DNA of 53,148 nt from Clostridiaceae bacterium (lineage in GTDB: Bacteria > Bacillota_A > Clostridia > Clostridiales > Clostridiaceae): NCBI GenBank assembly GCA_029256485.1, contig JAQSXU010000017.1, positions 1 to 53,148 of the forward strand. Direction: 5' to 3'. Below, piece after piece: positions 27,441 through 37,270 of the stretch; position 1 is the first letter of the stretch, and the number at the start of each line of letters is the position of its first letter. A model generated the notes under the pieces. The model saw only the letters and a program-made list of their open reading frames with translations, was not told the DNA's origin and made no database searches. The position numbers and the translations under genes are program-made.

Positions 27441-28196
27441 ATGAAGATAAATCAATTTAAAAAGGCTATAGCTGCTGCTTTATTTGCAACTATAATATTT
27501 AGTAGTGGTGTTTTTGCAAGCAGTGCTTGGACACAAACAAATGGAAAATGGACATATACTGAAGCAGATGGGACTTTAGCTAAGGAATGGAGATTAATTG
27601 GGGGAAAGTGGTACTATTTTGAATCAGATGGTACAATGGCAGTTGAGTGGAAATCTATACAAGGGGCAGATTATTATTTAAATCCAAGTGGAGATATGGC
27701 CATAGGATGGAAACAAATCGGTAGTTCTTGGTATTATTTTAATTCTAATGGACAAATGGTATGTAGTAATTGGGTAGGAAATTACTATTTACAATTAGAT
27801 GGGAAAATGGCAGTTTCTACAATAACACCTGATGGATATCATGTTGATGCCACTGGAGCCTGGGATGGCAAGGATGCTATAATTATAGATAAAAATGCAG
27901 AATTTTTTCTTCAACTATCAGATGTACCAATGCCGAAAAATGCAACTAATTATGATGTTTCAACATTTTCTCTTCCCAATGGGAATACTGCAGTAACTTA
28001 CTTGTATGCAAGTTCATCACTTCCAGATAATTTTCAAAATGACTATGTTTCACTATTGGAAGAGTATGGATGGAAGTTAAGTGCTACCACTACTTCTCCT
28101 GATGGACATCAAGCTTTACTTTATGTTAAAGGGGAAGAAAGTATTGGAATTGGTTTTAATGGTAATAAATTTGCTATATCTGGGATTGCTCATTAA
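27441..28196 (+). CDS. Secreted protein with cell-wall-binding (choline-binding type) repeats
   Basis: A 251-residue exported protein. The signal peptide (about residues 1-27) ends near GVFASS. Then come about four or five 20-residue aromatic repeats (GKWTYTEADGTLAKEW, GKWYYFESDGTMAVEW, SSWYYFNSNGQM) to about residue 125. The C-terminal 120 residues are not a recognised domain. Such repeats bind choline or similar residues in cell-wall polymers. The gene stands alone between two terminators. Strong GGGGG ribosome binding site. Confidence 0.82.
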   Translation: MKINQFKKAIAAALFATIIFSSGVFASSAWTQTNGKWTYTEADGTLAKEWRLIGGKWYYFESDGTMAVEWKSIQGADYYLNPSGDMAIGWKQIGSSWYYFNSNGQMVCSNWVGNYYLQLDGKMAVSTITPDGYHVDATGAWDGKDAIIIDKNAEFFLQLSDVPMPKNATNYDVSTFSLPNGNTAVTYLYASSSLPDNFQNDYVSLLEEYGWKLSATTTSPDGHQALLYVKGEESIGIGFNGNKFAISGIAH

Positions 28197-28234
28197 TACC
28201 AGTTATAAATTATTTTCAAAAATACAAATCTATC

Positions 28235-28270
28235 AGCATCTATTTATAAAAATAGGTGCTTTTTATTTTT
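28235..28270 (+). terminator. Terminator after the wall-binding protein
   Basis: Eleven-base stem AGCATCTATTT / AAATAGGTGCT (one T-G pair) then TTTTATTTTT. Confidence 0.85.
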
Positions 28271-28334
28271 TAAAAGGAATTATTCAGCTTTTATAAAGTA
28301 ATTAATTCATCTGCATTAAAAAATATTATTTCCA

Positions 28335-28362
28335 ATCTTACAATTTTGTAAGATGTTTTTTT
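28335..28362 (+). terminator. Second hairpin with T run, before the ABC operon
   Basis: Perfect ATCTTACAA / TTGTAAGAT inverted repeat followed by GTTTTTTT. It lies about 85-110 bases upstream of the ABC gene, so it could be a second terminator or an attenuator. No anti-terminator pairing was evident. Confidence 0.5.
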
Positions 28363-28445
28363 ATATTGTAAGTCAGTAGACATGGAACATAAGTTAGGCC
28401 ATGGCTATAATTGAAGTATACTTAATTGAAAAAGGAGAAAAAACC

Positions 28446-29132
28446 ATGGAGATACTAAAAGTTGCGAATTTAAATAAAACCTATGGAAAGGGAGAAAACA
28501 AGGTTGAAGCCCTTAAAAATATAAATTTATCTGTAAATAAGGGTGAATTTGTTGCCATTGTGGGAGCTTCAGGATCCGGTAAAAGTACATTATTACATTT
28601 ACTGGGCGGTTTAGACAGACCTACAGACGGAAAAGTAGTAATAGACGGTGAAAGTATTTATGACTATAAGGAAGAGAAACTGGCTATATTCAGAAGAAGA
28701 AAAATAGGATTTGTGTTTCAATTTTTTAATCTGATACCAGTTTTAGACGTGGAAGAAAATATATCACTGCCAGCTTTGCTGGATAATGACAGCGTTGATG
28801 AAAACTATTTAGAAGACATAATTAAACTATTGGGACTCAGCGAAAGAAAAACTCATCTTCCATCTGAACTGTCTGGAGGGCAACAGCAGAGGGTTTCCAT
28901 TGGAAGAGCACTTTTAAATAAACCATCAATAATTCTTGCAGATGAGCCCACTGGAAACCTGGATAGTAAAAATTCAAAGGAAGTCATTGAATTATTAAAA
29001 CTTAGTGCAAAAAAATATCATCAAACATTAATTTTAATTACTCATGATATAAATTTAGCTTCAATGGCCGACAGGATAATTACAATTCAAGATGGGGAAA
29101 TAATTTCTGATAAGTATTTAAAAAATAACTAA
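28446..29132 (+). CDS. ABC transporter ATP-binding protein (MacB/BceA type)
   Basis: A 228-residue ATPase with Walker A GASGSGKST, Q-loop region FVFQFFNLIP, signature LSGGQQQRVSIGRAL and Walker B ILADEPTGNLD, all typical of the LolD/MacB/BceA group. AAGGAG is about eight bases before ATG 28446. It pairs with the FtsX-type permease 14 bases downstream and a two-component system, the usual layout of peptide-antibiotic sensing and resistance modules. The substrate is inferred only from that layout. Confidence 0.93.
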   Translation: MEILKVANLNKTYGKGENKVEALKNINLSVNKGEFVAIVGASGSGKSTLLHLLGGLDRPTDGKVVIDGESIYDYKEEKLAIFRRRKIGFVFQFFNLIPVLDVEENISLPALLDNDSVDENYLEDIIKLLGLSERKTHLPSELSGGQQQRVSIGRALLNKPSIILADEPTGNLDSKNSKEVIELLKLSAKKYHQTLILITHDINLASMADRIITIQDGEIISDKYLKNN

Positions 29133-29146
29133 GGAGGGAATGAGAA

Positions 29147-31645
29147 TTGATAAAGAGCTATAAACAAATTACAGGTAAATATTTAAAAACAAATAAAAAA
29201 AGAACTGTATTGACAATAGTAGGCATTATCTTATCAGTGGCACTAATATCCTCCATAGGACTTTTTTTAAAGGGAATTCAAGAAGAACAAATTGATTATG
29301 CAAAGGAAAATTATGGCTCCTACCATTTAGCATTTACTAAGGTCACTGATGATATTATTTCAAAGATTATTAATAACCCTAAGGTGGCAAGAAGCGGACT
29401 TATAGCAAAAGGCCAAACTGTTAAATTTGGAGAAAAATTAAGCACTGATGAAATACTGGCCACGGATAGAGCATTAGAGTTATTACCATATAAGCCAAGG
29501 GAAGGTAGACTCCCTAAAAATAATAGTGAAATTGCCATTGAAAAATGGGTGCTGAGATATATTGATAAAGATGCAAAACTAGGAAGTAAAATTAATATTA
29601 AGGGTAAAGAATATACTCTTGTGGGAATACTGGAGGACGGTATAAAAAGTCAAATGGATCAATCTGGGGTTATTCTCACAAAGGACAACAATATCAATAA
29701 GGAAAATGCAATACTATTAATAGAAATAGGCAAAAAAACTAATCTTAAAGAGGCAGTAAAGGAATTTAAAAGATTTGGTACAGATAAGACTATTCAAGAA
29801 AATAAGTATCTTCTTACAGCACAAGGTGCCTACGATGATGGATCTAATATTGCGGGCTTATTCATAGCAGTTGGTGTAATAATTGGCATAGTGGTAATTG
29901 CAACTATATCTGTTATATATAACTCATTTCAAATCAGCATTGTAGAAAGAATGAGACAGTTTGGACTGCTAAGAGCCGTTGGGTCAACACCTAAGCAGAT
30001 TAGAAAAATAGTATTAAGAGAAGCTACAATTTTAGCAGCAATAGGTATACCTATTGGATTGTTATGTGGAATTATTGCTACTTATGGAATTAACATTGCA
30101 TTTAAATTAATAGGCGGAGATTCGGTAAAGTTTACTAAGGTTGTTATATCAACTAGCATACTGGGAATAAGTGCATTGGTAGGATTGGTATCAGTTTATA
30201 TATCTGCATTAATACCTGCTTTTTTTGCGGGAAGAATATCTCCTCTCATGGCTATAAGCAGTAGAACAGCTATAAAAAAGGAGAAAATTAAAAGAACAAA
30301 AAATACTATTATTAAAAAATTATTTGGTTTTGAAGGGGCACTTGCTGTTAAAAATATAAAAAGAAATAAAAAAAGATATAGAATAACAGTTTTTTCAATA
30401 GTTATAAGTGTAATGCTGCTTGTGGCTTTTAAGTCTTTTACAGATATGTCACTTAAAATTTCAACATCTACTAATGAATCAACTAAGGTAAATTACTCCA
30501 TAGTGATACAAAATGACACTGGTGATATTAAATCACCAATAGATGAAAATTTGATAAAAGATATAAAATCATTAAATACAGTACAAAAGGTTTATAATGT
30601 ATATGGAAGATACAATTACTTTCAAGCAGCAATTGACTCAGACAAAAAAGTCAATGAAGTGAAAGATATAGGAGCCATATATAAGGACATATCTTATAAT
30701 AAAAAGAGTATGACCAGAATTAATTCGTCAATAGCATCTTATGATAACAATGCATTGGAAGATTCAAAAAAATATTTAGATTCTGGAGAAATTGATATAA
30801 ATAAATTAAATAGTGAAAATGGAGTAATACTGATAAACAAAAATAAATTTTATAATGATAAAACAAAAAAAACTTATGTGGGCCCTGTAGCAGATTTTAA
30901 GGTGGGAGATGAGATACTGCTTCAAAATTCAGATAGTTCTAATGCCTCTGTGGAATTTGGAAAAGGGAAAATAAATAAAGTTAAGGTGTTAGCAGTGTTA
31001 AAAGAAGATCCTTTTGATTTCTATGGAGATCCTGCGGTGTTAAAGCTAATTACAACTGAAGATGTGGCGAAAAAAATATCAGGAAAAGAAGCTGTTAAAT
31101 TAACTGGACTAGATATCGTAATTAAAAACATTAAAGATGAGGAAAGTGTAAATAAACAGTTGGATAATATTATAAAACCATATCCATCACTGACAGTAAT
31201 TAATAAAATTGATAAAAATAGAAGCCAAAACTCAGCTGTTCTTATGGTCCAAATATTACTTTATGGATTTGTAATAGTAGTATCATTAATAAGCAGTGTT
31301 AATATTATAAATACATTAACTACAAATATAATTCTTAGAAGAAGAGAGTTTGCTACATTGAAGTCCATAGGCTTAACTCAAAGGGGCTTGAAAAAAATTA
31401 TTGTATTAGAAGGACTTTTGTATGGCATAATAGGGGCCATTTATGGTTCTATTATTGGCTGCGGATTATCTTATGTACTGTTCAGAGGACTATCAGGAGT
31501 AAGAGAGTTTGGCTGGGGAATACCATGGAATGCTATAATAATCGCTTCAATATGTGCCATAGCAATTGGATATCTATCAGTATTATCGCCGCTTTCCAGA
31601 GTTAACAAGGATAACTTAATAGATACAATTAGAGAAGAAAGTTAG
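29147..31645 (+). CDS. ABC transporter permease with two FtsX domains
   Basis: An 832-residue membrane protein. TM1 is near 20-42, an extracellular domain follows, then three helices of the first FtsX domain (about 230-385). The pattern repeats with TM near 430, another extracellular domain and a second FtsX triplet (about 700-820, including RRREFATLKSIGL). Duplicated FtsX permeases work with MacB-type ATPases on peptides or lipoproteins outside the membrane. The TTG start is chosen because AAGGAGGG lies eight bases upstream, while a nearby ATG is out of frame. Confidence 0.9.
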   Translation: MIKSYKQITGKYLKTNKKRTVLTIVGIILSVALISSIGLFLKGIQEEQIDYAKENYGSYHLAFTKVTDDIISKIINNPKVARSGLIAKGQTVKFGEKLSTDEILATDRALELLPYKPREGRLPKNNSEIAIEKWVLRYIDKDAKLGSKINIKGKEYTLVGILEDGIKSQMDQSGVILTKDNNINKENAILLIEIGKKTNLKEAVKEFKRFGTDKTIQENKYLLTAQGAYDDGSNIAGLFIAVGVIIGIVVIATISVIYNSFQISIVERMRQFGLLRAVGSTPKQIRKIVLREATILAAIGIPIGLLCGIIATYGINIAFKLIGGDSVKFTKVVISTSILGISALVGLVSVYISALIPAFFAGRISPLMAISSRTAIKKEKIKRTKNTIIKKLFGFEGALAVKNIKRNKKRYRITVFSIVISVMLLVAFKSFTDMSLKISTSTNESTKVNYSIVIQNDTGDIKSPIDENLIKDIKSLNTVQKVYNVYGRYNYFQAAIDSDKKVNEVKDIGAIYKDISYNKKSMTRINSSIASYDNNALEDSKKYLDSGEIDINKLNSENGVILINKNKFYNDKTKKTYVGPVADFKVGDEILLQNSDSSNASVEFGKGKINKVKVLAVLKEDPFDFYGDPAVLKLITTEDVAKKISGKEAVKLTGLDIVIKNIKDEESVNKQLDNIIKPYPSLTVINKIDKNRSQNSAVLMVQILLYGFVIVVSLISSVNIINTLTTNIILRRREFATLKSIGLTQRGLKKIIVLEGLLYGIIGAIYGSIIGCGLSYVLFRGLSGVREFGWGIPWNAIIIASICAIAIGYLSVLSPLSRVNKDNLIDTIREES

Positions 31646-31673
31646 AGAAATTACTTAGGTAATTTCTCTTTTA
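31644..31673 (+). terminator. Terminator between permease and response regulator
   Basis: AGAGAAATTAC / GTAATTTCTCT stem with TTAG loop, then TTTTAT. It separates the transporter genes from the regulator genes. Confidence 0.75.
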
Positions 31674-31727
31674 TATAATTAGAAAGATGTGTATTATAAA
31701 CTTATAAGTAAATAATGGGGTGAAAAT

Positions 31728-32435
31728 ATGAGTAAGCTTTTATTAGTGGAAGATGATGAGTCATTAGCTATTGGCATAGAGTTTACACTTAAATCTGAAG
31801 GCTATGAAGTATTGAGGGCTTCTACAGTTATAAATGGGGAAAAATTATTTAACAATGAACAGTTTGATTTAATAATATTAGATGTAAATCTGCCGGATGG
31901 AAATGGATATGAGTTGTGCAAGTATATAAGGGAGAGCAGTAATGTACCCATAATTTTTTTAACTGCCCTGGATGAAGAGGTAAATTTAGTTTTGGGACTT
32001 GAAATAGGCGGAGATGATTATATAACTAAACCATTTGGAGTGAGAGAATTATTATCAAGAATTAAAGCACTCATTAGAAGAAACTCATTAAATGCATCTA
32101 TAGGTAATGTATTGAAAAGCGGAAATATTTCAATTGATATATCTAAAATGATTGTAAATAAGAATAAGAAAAAGGTAATTCTTACGGCACAGGAATATAA
32201 ACTTTTATTTATATTTATGAGTAAACCACACATTTTATTGAAAAGGGATGAAATATTAAAGGAATTAATGGAAGGACAGGATGCCTTTTTTGATGAAAAT
32301 ACTTTATCTGTTTATATCAAGAGAATAAGAGAAAAAATAGAGGACAATCCCAAAGAACCAAAATATATAGTTACGCAAAGGGGATTGGGATATAAATGGG
32401 ATAAAGACGTGGGTAAGGAGAAGCAGATAATATGA
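31728..32435 (+). CDS. OmpR-family response regulator of the ABC module
   Basis: A 235-residue regulator. The receiver domain has VEDDES, the phospho-acceptor in LIILDVNLPDG and Lys in YITKPFG. The winged-helix domain ends ENTLSVYIKRIREKI. It is coupled to the kinase gene by an ATGA overlap. It probably controls the transporter genes just upstream. Because its kinase gene is frameshifted, its phosphorylation source in this strain is uncertain. Confidence 0.92.
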   Translation: MSKLLLVEDDESLAIGIEFTLKSEGYEVLRASTVINGEKLFNNEQFDLIILDVNLPDGNGYELCKYIRESSNVPIIFLTALDEEVNLVLGLEIGGDDYITKPFGVRELLSRIKALIRRNSLNASIGNVLKSGNISIDISKMIVNKNKKKVILTAQEYKLLFIFMSKPHILLKRDEILKELMEGQDAFFDENTLSVYIKRIREKIEDNPKEPKYIVTQRGLGYKWDKDVGKEKQII

Positions 32436-33672
32436 AGAAATATATTGCCAATACTGAGATTAAAATAAGTTCTACTGTGCTTATTTCTCTCTTTTTTTAT
32501 TTTTCACAATAAATTTTTTAATTTTAAAGGTTAATTATGACAATTTAAAGGAAGATTACTCAAAGACTATGGGAGCTATTGCAATAAGGGTAATAGATAA
32601 AAATCCTGATATGGAAAAAGAGATCATGCCTATGATTACAAAAGAAATATCTAGTGAAGAAGCTTCCAGGGGAAAATCACTTTTGGATGAATATGGAATT
32701 AATAGGAACCTGGATGGATCAATTTTTCCATACATCAACGTAACTATTAAAAGAAGTGATTTTGAAATATTGTTTGTTTTTATTGTCATGGCGGCTACTC
32801 TTTTATTTTTAAATTATTTTCAGTTTGGTTTTTTTTATGACAGAATACGAAGATTAACAGTTGGGGCAAATAAAGTTGTAGAGGGGGACTATGATATATC
32901 CATAGGTGAAAACAGGGAAGGAGATTTTTCAAAGCTTGCCAATTCATTTAACTCTATGAGAGAGACCATAAGAAATAATATTAATGAATTAAAAGAAGAA
33001 AAGCAATTTTTAATTGACCTTTTATCTGATATATCACATCAGTTAAAAACCCCAATTTCATCAATGATTGTATATAACGATATTATGCTAAATCAACAAT
33101 TGTCTGATCAGCAAAGGAGAACATTTCTTTTAAATGATAAAAGCCAGTTATATAGAATGAGCTGGTTAATAAAAAATATTCTTAAGCTGGCAAAACTTGA
33201 TGCCAGAGCAATAGAATTTAATAAAGAAAGCCAGAGTTTAGCTGAAACTATAGAAGATTCTATGGATGCACTGAGCAGTAAAGCTTTAGAACAGAAAGTT
33301 CATATAATATTCAATGGGAAAAAGGATGTATTTTTTTCACACGATAGGCTTTGGATGGAGGAAGCTTTAAATAATATTATAAAAAATGGCATTGAGCATA
33401 CAGACAGCGGCGGCCAAATTCATATTAAGTTGGATGAGAATCCAATTTATAGGAGAATAATAATAGAGGATACAGGTGAAGGCATAAGTGAAGAGGATTT
33501 GCCAAATATATTTAAAAGATTTTATAAGGCAAAAACCGCAAAAAAAAGTGACTCTATAGGTATTGGGCTGGCGCTAGCCAAGTCCATAATTGAATTCCAC
33601 AATGGAATTATAGAAGTGCAAAGCAAACTTAGTGAAGGAACAAAATTTATAATAACATTTCTAAAGTATTAA
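32432..33672 (+). pseudogene. Frameshifted sensor histidine kinase of the ABC module
   Basis: Reading from ATG 32432 (AAGGAG 11 bases upstream) gives MKKYIANTEIKISSTVLIS and half of TM1 before a stop at 32510. The T7 run at 32492-32498 marks the break: with one more T the frame reads LFFLFFTINFLIL, a complete TM1, and continues without stops to 33672. The remainder has TM2 near the middle, HAMP, the HisKA motif DISHQLKTP, an N box (NNIIKNGIEH) and a G box (GIGLALAKSI). An internal ATG at 32569 could give a kinase lacking TM1, but without a clear ribosome binding site. The lesion may be real, phase-variable, or a one-base homopolymer sequencing error. Confidence 0.85.
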
Positions 33673-33716
33673 AAAATTCTCCAGTGGTAACATAATAGTA
33701 TTACATACCACTGGAG
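33671..33716 (-). terminator. Terminator of the glutaredoxin-like gene
   Basis: Perfect CTCCAGTGGTA / TACCACTGGAG stem. On the reverse strand it is followed by AATTTTTT, so it mainly serves the gene at 33722-33982. It may also stop read-through from the kinase. Confidence 0.8.
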
Positions 33717-33721
33717 AGCCT

Positions 33722-33982
33722 TTATTTTAATGCTTTTTCATATATATTCTGGATTATGGTTTTAGAAGGAACACCTTCATGTACTTTAACACCGTCAACA
33801 TAATAAGTAGGTACATAATAATAATCATATAGTTTAGCCACATCAGGTTCACGTTCTTCATCTATTATTTTTACATCAACATTAGTATACTCCGGATTCT
33901 CATTTTTTAACTCTTCCATCCAATTCAGTGCTCTTTTGCAGTAAGGGCACCAATCAGTTATAAACATAATTACAGGTTTCAT
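33722..33982 (-). CDS. Glutaredoxin-like thiol-disulfide protein
   Basis: An 86-residue thioredoxin-fold protein with active site WCPYC at residues 11-15 and the conserved cis-Pro region YVPTYYVDG. It is probably a cytoplasmic thiol-disulfide oxidoreductase. Length and the CPYC motif match glutaredoxins of clostridia. A reverse-strand promoter (TTGTCA-N16-TATAAT) lies at 34049-34022. Confidence 0.9.
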   Translation of the reverse strand: MKPVIMFITDWCPYCKRALNWMEELKNENPEYTNVDVKIIDEEREPDVAKLYDYYYVPTYYVDGVKVHEGVPSKTIIQNIYEKALK

Positions 33983-34021
33983 ATTATCACCTAACTTTCA
34001 TTATCTGTTAATTATAGTTAT

Positions 34022-34049
34022 ATTATACACTATTTTATTCCTTTGACAA
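34022..34049 (-). promoter_or_regulatory. Putative promoter of the glutaredoxin-like gene
   Basis: TTGTCA and TATAAT on the reverse strand with a 16-base spacer, about 40 bases before the gene. Confidence 0.5.
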
Positions 34050-34164
34050 ATTTGAAGATGAAATAAAAACCGAAAAGATATTGACAATTGATTAATATTA
34101 TGGTAACTTATTTATTAAATTGATATAAATTCATATTATGTTTGATATTGATTAAAAGTAAAGA

Positions 34165-34290
34165 CAGAGATCTTACAATCATGTTCAAAGGCAAATTGAG
34201 ATAAGTTTAGTATGATTATGCTGATTAATCTTTAGTTGCCAAATAAATAATGAACTAATTAAGAGATTTCTGTATGGGAATCTCTTTTTT
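34165..34290 (+). promoter_or_regulatory. Riboswitch-like leader with terminator and anti-terminator, upstream of cytosine deaminase
   Basis: A terminator hairpin AAGAGATT / AATCTCTT (34261-34268 with 34279-34286) plus T6 ends 39 bases before the cytosine deaminase gene. The segment CAGAGATCTT (34165-34174) can instead pair with GAGATTTCTG (34263-34272), which would occupy the left terminator arm. Between these strands, GGCAA (34190) can pair with TTGCC (34236-34240). The result is an aptamer-like domain of about 108 bases closed by a helix that excludes the terminator. It matches no riboswitch class I recognise, including purine types. The pairing was found by eye, not by folding. Confidence 0.45.
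34261..34286 (+). terminator. Leader terminator before codA
   Basis: Eight-base stem with a ten-base loop followed by TTTTTT (its T run overlaps the right arm). No gene lies between 33983 and 34328 on this strand, so it ends only a leader transcript. Confidence 0.7.
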
Positions 34291-34328
34291 ATTTATCCAA
34301 AAATATCATATGCAGGAGGAAAAATATT

Positions 34329-35585
34329 ATGTATGACCTAATAATAAGATCAGCACTACTAGAAGGAGAGAAAGTTGATATAGCAGTTAAAGAGGGCAAA
34401 ATAGCAGAAATTTCAAATGAAATAAAACAAAGTTCAGCAAAAGAAATTAATGCAAATAATTGTATGGTATCAGCTCCTTTCATAGAATCACATGTTCACT
34501 TAGATACTACTTTAACAGCAGGGGAACCTAAATGGAATGAAAGTGGTACATTATTTGAAGGAATAGAAACATGGTCACTTCGTAAACAAACCCTTACTCA
34601 TGAGGATGTAGTTAATCGTGCATCAACTCTTCTTAAATGGCATGCAGCTCAGGGCGTTCTTCATGTTCGTACACATGTGGATACCACAGATCCAAACTTA
34701 ACAGCTCTAAAAGCACTTCTTGAAGTTAAAGAAAAATTCAAAGATTTAGTTAATGTTCAAATAGTAGCATTTCCACAGGAAGGCATAACTTCCTTCAATA
34801 ATGGAGCTTATCTTTTAGAAGAATCACTTAAAATGGGGGCAGATGCAGTAGGAGCCATACCTCACTATGAATTCACAAGAGATATGGGAGTAGAATCTGT
34901 AAAGATTGCATTCAAATTAGCTGAAAAGTATAACAAACTTATTGATATACATTGTGATGAAATAGATGATCCTAATTCAAGATTCCTTGAAGTAGTTGTA
35001 GCAGAAGCTATTAGAACTGGAATGGGAGATAAAGTTACAGCAAGTCATACTACTGCTTTTGGAAGTTATGATAATGCTTATGCTTTTAAATTAATGGGAT
35101 TTATAAAAAAATCAGGAATAAACTTTGTTTCTAACCCATTAGTAAACATTACTCTCCAGGGGAGATTAGATACATATCCAAAACGCAGGGGTGTAACAAG
35201 GGTGAAGGAATTATGGCAGAATGGTGTTAACGTCAGCCTTGGATATGATGACGTAATGGATCCATGGTATTCATTAGGAACTGGCAATATGCTTCAGCCA
35301 GCCAATATGGCAGTACATGTTTCTCAAATGACTGGGAGAAATGAAGTTATGGCATGCTTTGATATGGTAACAAAAAATGCTGCACACACACTTGGTGTTG
35401 AAGATAAATATGGAATAGAAGTTGGCAAGCCTGCAGATTTGATTATACTTAATGCATCAGATAAGTGGGATGCTATTAGGAAGCTTTCAACCATAACCAC
35501 TGTAATAAAAAACGGCAATGTTATTGCAGAAACCAGTATTCCAAAAACTCAACTATTAGGTGAGACAATTAACTTTAATAAATAA
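34329..35585 (+). CDS. codA: Cytosine deaminase
   Basis: Amidohydrolase converting cytosine to uracil and ammonia. Metal ligands are visible: HVHLDTT near residue 57, DIHCDE in the middle and the Asp of LGYDDVMDPW. Further CodA-specific blocks include GIETWSLRKQTLT and HVRTHVDTTDP. 418 residues, the normal CodA length. AGGAGG precedes ATG 34329 by seven bases. It is followed 20 bases later by the permease gene, a codA-codB unit for pyrimidine salvage. A terminator/anti-terminator leader suggests transcription attenuation. Confidence 0.93.
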   Translation: MYDLIIRSALLEGEKVDIAVKEGKIAEISNEIKQSSAKEINANNCMVSAPFIESHVHLDTTLTAGEPKWNESGTLFEGIETWSLRKQTLTHEDVVNRASTLLKWHAAQGVLHVRTHVDTTDPNLTALKALLEVKEKFKDLVNVQIVAFPQEGITSFNNGAYLLEESLKMGADAVGAIPHYEFTRDMGVESVKIAFKLAEKYNKLIDIHCDEIDDPNSRFLEVVVAEAIRTGMGDKVTASHTTAFGSYDNAYAFKLMGFIKKSGINFVSNPLVNITLQGRLDTYPKRRGVTRVKELWQNGVNVSLGYDDVMDPWYSLGTGNMLQPANMAVHVSQMTGRNEVMACFDMVTKNAAHTLGVEDKYGIEVGKPADLIILNASDKWDAIRKLSTITTVIKNGNVIAETSIPKTQLLGETINFNK

Positions 35586-35605
35586 TATAGGAAAGGGTGA
35601 ATATA

Positions 35606-37093
35606 ATGGAAAAACAAATTATCAGGGATGAAGAAAGTATAGCGTCATTAGAAAAACAAATCCAAGATACCATAGGTGATGGAAGTGCAGAAGAACAAAG
35701 CATAGCGCCAGTGTTGAGAGAATCAGAGCGCACAGCATCCATTTGGGACATAGGTATGATATGGGCAGGCTCTCAAATGATGGCCAGTACCTGGGCAGTT
35801 GGAGCACTTTCAGTGGCTGTTTTTGGATTAGATCTAAAAGGAGCAATTTTAGCAATTATAGTTGGGAATATAATAGGGGGATTAATGATTGGAACCACTT
35901 CAGTAATGGGAAAGCATGGAGCACCGCAAATGCTTTTGACTCGTTACGGGTTAGGAATTAAAGGAGCGTCTATAACAAGTTTCTTTAACTTCATATCCAC
36001 CATTGGATGGTTTGCAGCCAATACAATGCTGGCAACCCTTGCTTGTTATCAGATAATAAAACTACTGGGAATCCCAACTCCATTTCTATTAAAAGCAATT
36101 ATTCTTTTATTAATAATTTCTCTGCAGCTTGTCTTTGGTTTAACTAATTTTAAATTAATGAAAAAAATAGAGGCTTTATTAGTTATACCAATGTCTATAT
36201 TGATTATAATAATGACTTTTATAGCAATGAAAGATATAAATTGGACAACTTCAGCCACAGGAGCAGCCAGCGGAAGTTCATTTAACTACTGGAGTATGTG
36301 GATTTCAGCAGTAGGATCTGTTGGTATAAGCTTTTTAGGTTCGTGGAGCCCATATGCTTCAGATTTCTCAAGATACTTTAAATTTAAAGACAAAAAAGAT
36401 AACTCACTAATATTTTGGGTACCTGCTATTGTAGGAGCATTTATAGGAATATGGCTGGAAACTATAGGAGCCGTATTCAGCACAAAGTTTCAAGGTGTGG
36501 ACCCCGCATTACATATAGCTAAATCTGTACCAGGCTTTGCACTTCCAGCTCTTCTTATTATTCTTGCAGGCTTATTCAGTGCTAATGTATTGAATTTAGT
36601 AAACGGAGGACTATCTGCAAAGGTTATTTGGAAAAAGGGAACTCGTGTAGAGTGGACAGCAGGTATTGCATTATTAGGATTTTTCCTAACAGGTTATTCA
36701 ATCTTTGTTAGTGACATAGCTTCAGTATTTCATACTTTTTTAATATCACTTCTTATTTGGCAGGCACCTTGGTTTGCAATTGTAACAGTAGATTATTATA
36801 TTATACGTAAAAGAGACTATAAAATAGTGGATCTTTATAAGTTAAATAATATAATTCCTAATTTTAATAAAATTGGAGTTATCGCCTACAGTATTGGATT
36901 TGTTGCAGCAGCACTTACAAGTTTTACTGGAAATACAAAGATATTTGGAATTCCGTTATATAGTCCAATAATGCTTAAATACTTTAATGGCATGGATATA
37001 TCCTTCTTTGTGGGATTCATTGTAACAGGAACTTTGTATTATATAATGAATAGGGACTCAAATGAAAACATGGAAGCTGAAGCAGCAGCCTAA
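35606..37093 (+). CDS. codB: Cytosine permease, NCS1 family
   Basis: A 12-helix nucleobase-cation symporter of 495 residues. It has the NCS1 N-terminal region with WAGSQMMASTWAVGAL and the conserved TRYGLGIKGAS. Substrate assignment comes from its position directly after codA. ATG 35606 has AAAGGGTG at seven bases; the ATG at 35597 overlaps that site. The hydrophilic Glu/Gln-rich N-terminus (about 40 residues) is longer than in enteric CodB. A terminator follows at 37119. Confidence 0.87.
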   Translation: MEKQIIRDEESIASLEKQIQDTIGDGSAEEQSIAPVLRESERTASIWDIGMIWAGSQMMASTWAVGALSVAVFGLDLKGAILAIIVGNIIGGLMIGTTSVMGKHGAPQMLLTRYGLGIKGASITSFFNFISTIGWFAANTMLATLACYQIIKLLGIPTPFLLKAIILLLIISLQLVFGLTNFKLMKKIEALLVIPMSILIIIMTFIAMKDINWTTSATGAASGSSFNYWSMWISAVGSVGISFLGSWSPYASDFSRYFKFKDKKDNSLIFWVPAIVGAFIGIWLETIGAVFSTKFQGVDPALHIAKSVPGFALPALLIILAGLFSANVLNLVNGGLSAKVIWKKGTRVEWTAGIALLGFFLTGYSIFVSDIASVFHTFLISLLIWQAPWFAIVTVDYYIIRKRDYKIVDLYKLNNIIPNFNKIGVIAYSIGFVAAALTSFTGNTKIFGIPLYSPIMLKYFNGMDISFFVGFIVTGTLYYIMNRDSNENMEAEAAA

Positions 37094-37118
37094 GATAAAA
37101 AATTAAAATTAAATAATT

Positions 37119-37165
37119 AATAAAAAGGCAAATATGAACATTTATATATGTTTACTTTTGCCTTT
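37119..37165 (+). terminator. Terminator after codAB
   Basis: AAAAAGGCAAA / TTTTGCCTTTT arms flanking a 23-base loop, followed by ATTATTAT. Confidence 0.7.
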
Positions 37166-37270
37166 TATTATTATACATTACATAGTTGATAAATTATGTA
37201 ATGTAGATTAAAATATATAGGAACTTTTTAAATGATAATAAATGTAAAAAAATATAGGTGGGGAAGATAA

